From positions 1 through 9,306 of the forward strand of contig CBDUQI010000225.1 in assembly GCA_965369325.1 (NCBI GenBank): DNA of 9,306 bases, written 5' to 3'. Origin of the DNA: CBDUQI01 sp965369325 (GTDB lineage Bacteria; Pseudomonadota; Gammaproteobacteria; Steroidobacterales; JBCBZW01). The position numbers and the translations under genes were made by a program. Below the pieces are notes generated by a model. The model saw only the letters and a program-made list of their open reading frames with translations. It did not search any database and had not been told where the DNA came from. Position 1 is the first letter of the stretch. Each line of letters begins with the position of its first letter. This document shows positions 6,720 through 9,306 of the stretch, one piece after another.

Positions 6720-7044
6720 GAAGCCCAACTCAATGGATAGTGTTTTCCACGCGCTCGCCTCTCCCATACGGCGGCGCATGCTGGATATCGTGCGGGATCA
6801 AGCCGGTTGCAGTGTGAGCGATGTATGTCGCTACTTTGATGTCAGTCGCATCGCCGTGATGAAACACCTGACGGTGCTGGAGCAGGCACAGCTGCTGGTC
6901 TCGCAAAAACGCGGCCGCACACGTCATCTGTACTTTAACGCGGTGCCCATTCAGATGATCCACGAACGATGGACCACGCAGTACAGCGCCCTTTGGGCAG
7001 GCCAGCTCACCGCGTTCAAGCACGCGGTGGAACAGGGGCAGTAA
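6718..7044 (+). CDS. ArsR-family winged-helix transcriptional repressor
   Basis: A 108-residue single-domain DNA-binding protein. FHALASPIRRRMLDIV (10-25) is the typical first helix of the family. SVSDVCRYFDVSRIAVMKHLTVLEQAQLL (32-60) is the helix-turn-helix with recognition helix SRIAVMKHLTVL, and SQKRGRTRHLYFNAVP (62-77) is the beta wing. The classical metal-site sequence ELCVCDL is absent; C31 and C37 are the only cysteines, so metal sensing of the ArsR/SmtB type is not supported. It fits the subgroup paired with SRPBCC genes, as here. ATG 6718 has no Shine-Dalgarno and would lie about 5 nt from the inferred transcript start (near leaderless). ATG 6733 has a weak GAAG 9 nt upstream and gives MDSVFHALASP, an equally good start. 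The next gene begins 17 nt after the stop. Confidence 0.93.
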   Translation: MKPNSMDSVFHALASPIRRRMLDIVRDQAGCSVSDVCRYFDVSRIAVMKHLTVLEQAQLLVSQKRGRTRHLYFNAVPIQMIHERWTTQYSALWAGQLTAFKHAVEQGQ

Positions 7045-7061
7045 CACGCGAGGAACGAACG

Positions 7062-7628
7062 ATGGCGAAATCTCCCGAAGCCATGGCACAGGCAATGCTC
7101 GATAACATGCCTGAGAAAACCGGCAAGTCACTCAAGCAATGGCTGGCGCTGCTGAACAAAACGTCGCTCGAAAAACACGGCCTGATCGTGAAGCACCTGA
7201 AAGCCGAGCACGGCGTCACCCACGGGTTTGCCAACCTTATCGCCCACCATTTCCTCAAAGCAGCACAACCCGCGCCCGCTGGGGACGCTCATCTGGTGGA
7301 CGCGCAGTACCAGGGCCGCAAGGCCGAGTTAAGGCCCATTTACGAGGCACTGATTGCGATGATCGAAGGCTTGGGCAAAGACGTTGAGGTCTCGCCTAAA
7401 AAGACCTACGTGAGCCTGCGGCGCAGTAAACAGTTCGCCCTGATTCAGCCCTCCACGCGCACCCGGGTGGACCTGGGCCTTAACCTCAAAGGCACGCCCG
7501 CCAGCGAGCGTCTGGAAGACTCTGGCAGCTTTAACGCCATGGTGAGCCATCGTGTGCGCCTCACCAGCAAAAAAGACGTAAATGCACAGCTAAAAAGCTG
7601 GCTCCGCAAAGCCTACGACGCGGCCTAA
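7062..7628 (+). CDS. DUF4287 / DUF5655 domain protein
   Basis: A 188-residue soluble protein with two domains recognised by their conserved strings. Residues about 5-65 match DUF4287 (MLDNMPEKTGKSLKQWLALL, then KHGLIVKHLKAEHGVTHGFANLIA). Residues about 85-186 match DUF5655 (DVEVSPKKTYVSLRRSKQFA, then IQPSTRTRVDLGL and GSFNAMVSHRVRL). DUF5655 is rich in exposed Lys/Arg and in some proteins follows nuclease- or DNA-related domains, so nucleic-acid binding is possible, but neither domain has an established activity that I can name. ATG 7062 follows GAGGA (7050-7054) with a 7-nt gap. It lies 17 nt after the ArsR gene and 33 nt before the SRPBCC gene, so all three are probably one transcript under ArsR control. 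Confidence 0.9.
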   Translation: MAKSPEAMAQAMLDNMPEKTGKSLKQWLALLNKTSLEKHGLIVKHLKAEHGVTHGFANLIAHHFLKAAQPAPAGDAHLVDAQYQGRKAELRPIYEALIAMIEGLGKDVEVSPKKTYVSLRRSKQFALIQPSTRTRVDLGLNLKGTPASERLEDSGSFNAMVSHRVRLTSKKDVNAQLKSWLRKAYDAA

Positions 7629-7661
7629 GCCGCCCAGCCCAAACCAGTCCAGGGACAGAAC

Positions 7662-8252
7662 ATGAGCGATACAAGCAAACCACTTGACGCCACGCACACC
7701 AGCGCAGACGACAAGGTCACACCCAATACGGCGGTGTTCAAAGTGACCATCCGTGCCCCGATCGAAAAGGTATGGGCCGAACTCACACGTACCGATACAC
7801 TGTTGCCGTTTTTCTTCAATGGCGTGTGCAAAACCGGTACCCAGGCCCGATCAGAACTGGGCCTGAACGTGCCGATCGCCATGCAGTCTAAAGACGGTAA
7901 GTACACCTCCGTGGTGGGCGAGGTGGTGGAGTTTGAACCGCCATATCGCTACGCCCACACCTTCCGTTTTACCACTCTAGACGATGCTCCCTGCATCGTG
8001 CGCTATGCCCTTAAAGAGGTACCGGAAGGCACCGAGTTTACGCTGACCAATGAAAACGTCCCGGCTGGCACCAAGACCGAAAAGTACATGACCTCCGGCG
8101 GCACCTTCATTACCCAGAACCTCAAAGCGCTGGTGGAAACCGGCAAAGCGACAATGGGCGGGCGTATAGCGTTATTCATGATGGGGTTGTTTGCGCCGTT
8201 TACGCCCAAACGGTGCCGCAGCGAGCACTGGCCTTTCAACAATCGGCGGTAG
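7662..8252 (+). CDS. SRPBCC-family (AHSA1-like) protein
   Basis: A 196-residue cytoplasmic protein of the START/Bet v1-like SRPBCC fold, which encloses a hydrophobic ligand pocket. VFKVTIRAPIEKVWAELTRTD (25-45) is the standard first strand and helix. The central strands include VVGEVVEFEPPYRYAHTFRF (84-103), and the family's long C-terminal helix is TSGGTFITQNLKALVETGK (144-162). The end, PFTPKRCRSEHWPF, is a tail typical of the ArsR-linked subgroup. The length is usual, with about 22 extra hydrophilic residues at the N-terminus. ATG 7662 follows AGGGA (7651-7655) with a 6-nt gap. As third gene behind an ArsR repressor it is a likely regulon effector, perhaps binding or modifying a hydrophobic small molecule; the ligand is unknown. 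Confidence 0.92.
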   Translation: MSDTSKPLDATHTSADDKVTPNTAVFKVTIRAPIEKVWAELTRTDTLLPFFFNGVCKTGTQARSELGLNVPIAMQSKDGKYTSVVGEVVEFEPPYRYAHTFRFTTLDDAPCIVRYALKEVPEGTEFTLTNENVPAGTKTEKYMTSGGTFITQNLKALVETGKATMGGRIALFMMGLFAPFTPKRCRSEHWPFNNRR

Positions 8253-8275
8253 CGGCGGTCCACCCATGCGATTGC

Positions 8276-8289
8276 CGGCTCGCGAGCCG
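8276..8289. repeat. Perfect 14-bp GC palindrome after the SRPBCC gene
   Basis: CGGCTCG (8276-8282) is followed directly by its reverse complement CGAGCCG (8283-8289), starting 23 nt after the SRPBCC stop. No T tract follows, so it is not a standard intrinsic terminator. It could be an mRNA 3'-end stabiliser or a protein-binding dyad; nothing here decides between them. Confidence 0.45.
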
Positions 8290-8359
8290 CACGCACTTTC
8301 GCGGGCGCAAAGTCGGTGGCGTAATTCTGCCGTGGCCGTTGTCCATAACCTTATGCGCA

Positions 8360-8378
8360 GGCGGGCATGTCGCCCGCC
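8360..8378. repeat. GC-rich hairpin upstream of the AraC gene
   Basis: GGCGGGC (8360-8366) and GCCCGCC (8372-8378) form a 7-bp stem with the 5-nt loop ATGTC, ending 25 nt before ATG 8404. There is no T tract on either strand. In the AraC leader it could limit translation, or serve as a dyad for a regulator. It lies inside the alternative longer frame that would start at ATG 8353. Confidence 0.45.
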
Positions 8379-8403
8379 GACAATCAAGGCACGGACCACA
8401 GCG

Positions 8404-9306
8404 ATGCAGCAAGCATCCTATGTACCCAAAGCCCCGCAACGGGTGATCTATCGCAGCAAGCTGACCCATATCGGCCAGTTCCGATGTCCCGTGGGGCATC
8501 CGGCGTTCGCTCGGCCATCGGCGGTGGATGGTGGGCACCTGATGGTGTTTCCCAGAACTAGCGTGATTATTTCCCAGGCCGAGCGCGGCTCGGTCATCGC
8601 CGACCCCAACACCGTAGTGCTGTACAACAATCGACAAGAGTACACGCGCCGGGCGAATTCGCCGGACGGTGACCAGTGTGAGTGGTTTGCCTTCGCCGAT
8701 CAGACCCTGGTCGAGGCGATGCGCGACGCCGATCCTGCCGTGCAGGACCGGCCCGACCGCCCGTTCACCCACACTCACAGCCCGATAAACGCGCCTGCCT
8801 ATCTCACCCAGCGCCGACTGATCGACTATATTACTCACGCTGAACATCCGGATCTGCTGCTGGTGGATGAATTTTCCATGCGAGTGTTGCGGGAGGTAGT
8901 GCTTGCACATACCGCCTGCAGCCAGCGCGAGCAGGTGATCAGCGCAGCCACGCAGGCAAGCGCGCGCCGGGCACAATTGGCGGACGCTGCCCGCGAAGCC
9001 ATTGCCCGCGGGTACCCACAGAACCAAAGCCTGTCCGAGCTTGCGCAAACGCTCGGCTGCTCGGCGTATCACCTATGCCGCGCATTCACTGCGAGTGCCG
9101 GCATTTCGATGCACCAGTATCGGGATCAGCTACGCCTTCGCACGTCTCTGCAGTGGCTGGCGGATACGCGCGAATCACTCACGTCCATTGCGTTGGAGTT
9201 GGGTTACTCCAGTCATAGCCACTTTAGCGCCAGTTTCAAACGAGCGTTCGCCAGCACGCCGTCGCAATATCGCCATACGGCTTGCCGGGCACTCAACACA
9301 CGCCTG
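8404..9306 (+). CDS. AraC-family transcriptional regulator, 3' end beyond window
   Basis: An open frame of 301 codons with no stop before the window ends, so the gene is cut at its C-terminus, although both DNA-binding motifs are present. Residues about 12-170 are the N-terminal sensor part (VIYRSKLTHIGQFRCPVGHP, then a beta-strand-rich stretch with VLYNNRQEYTRR). The first helix-turn-helix is SLSELAQTLGCSAYHLCRAF (209-228). The second is LTSIALELGYSSHSHFSASF (259-278), followed by KRAFASTPSQYR, the AraC family signature. Only a short tail should be missing. ATG 8404 is favoured because homologous N-termini usually start shortly before the first strand; an in-frame ATG at 8353 would add 17 Arg-rich residues across the hairpin. 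The Shine-Dalgarno is weak for both. It lies 151 nt after the SRPBCC gene on the same strand and may have its own promoter. The effector is unknown. Confidence 0.9.
   Translation, partial: MQQASYVPKAPQRVIYRSKLTHIGQFRCPVGHPAFARPSAVDGGHLMVFPRTSVIISQAERGSVIADPNTVVLYNNRQEYTRRANSPDGDQCEWFAFADQTLVEAMRDADPAVQDRPDRPFTHTHSPINAPAYLTQRRLIDYITHAEHPDLLLVDEFSMRVLREVVLAHTACSQREQVISAATQASARRAQLADAAREAIARGYPQNQSLSELAQTLGCSAYHLCRAFTASAGISMHQYRDQLRLRTSLQWLADTRESLTSIALELGYSSHSHFSASFKRAFASTPSQYRHTACRALNTRL

Noticed and set aside
8236..9072. 278-codon minus-strand frame opposite the AraC gene
   Set aside because: Its translation is His/Arg/Cys-rich with no domain pattern, while the plus strand encodes a clear AraC protein over the same bases.

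Overview
The window looks like a chromosomal segment from a GC-rich (about 60% by eye) Gram-negative bacterium, most likely a gammaproteobacterium. Reasons: Sec-type signal peptides, a large inner-membrane/periplasmic protein, Shine-Dalgarno sites of the GGAG/AGGA type, and an ArsR/SRPBCC plus AraC regulatory neighbourhood common in Proteobacteria. The assignment is inference; there is no rRNA, tRNA or other phylogenetic marker. I see no insertion sequence, phage gene or CRISPR array.

Layout. (1) Positions 1-735, plus strand: the 3' end of an unrecognised gene, overlapping a GNAT-family N-acetyltransferase by 14 nt, so the two are probably translationally coupled. (2) A hairpin at 745-793 with A and T tracts on its two flanks lies between the convergent acetyltransferase and hydrolase genes and suits a bidirectional terminator. 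(3) 805-1995, minus strand: an exported alpha/beta hydrolase of the PAF-acetylhydrolase/dienelactone hydrolase type with a visible Ser-Asp-His triad, probably starting at GTG. (4) A 245-nt divergent intergenic region. (5) 2241-6500, plus strand: a 1419-residue membrane protein that I cannot assign to a named family. Read closely, it is an internal tandem duplication. Each half has a signal-peptide-like segment, a beta-rich exported domain of about 440 residues, four clustered membrane segments, an exported loop, and one last membrane segment. The second half keeps its own signal-like segment ending ADAQ. Only the first half has a long loop insert, carrying EEVLVTGSR, a motif typical of the N-terminal region of TonB-dependent receptors.

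(6) 6678-8252, plus strand: a compact operon of an ArsR-type repressor without the classical metal site, a DUF4287/DUF5655 protein and an SRPBCC (AHSA1-like) protein. It is preceded by a consensus -35 box and a 9-bp inverted repeat (spacer 6 nt) that runs into the ArsR start codon, which suggests autorepression. (7) A 151-nt gap with two GC-rich dyads, then 8404-9306: an AraC-family regulator that runs off the window with no stop codon but with both helix-turn-helix motifs present.

The main candidate for something undescribed is the duplicated 1419-residue protein. The ArsR/DUF5655/SRPBCC cassette is a recurring but functionally obscure type of module. Nothing in the sequence directly links the two.
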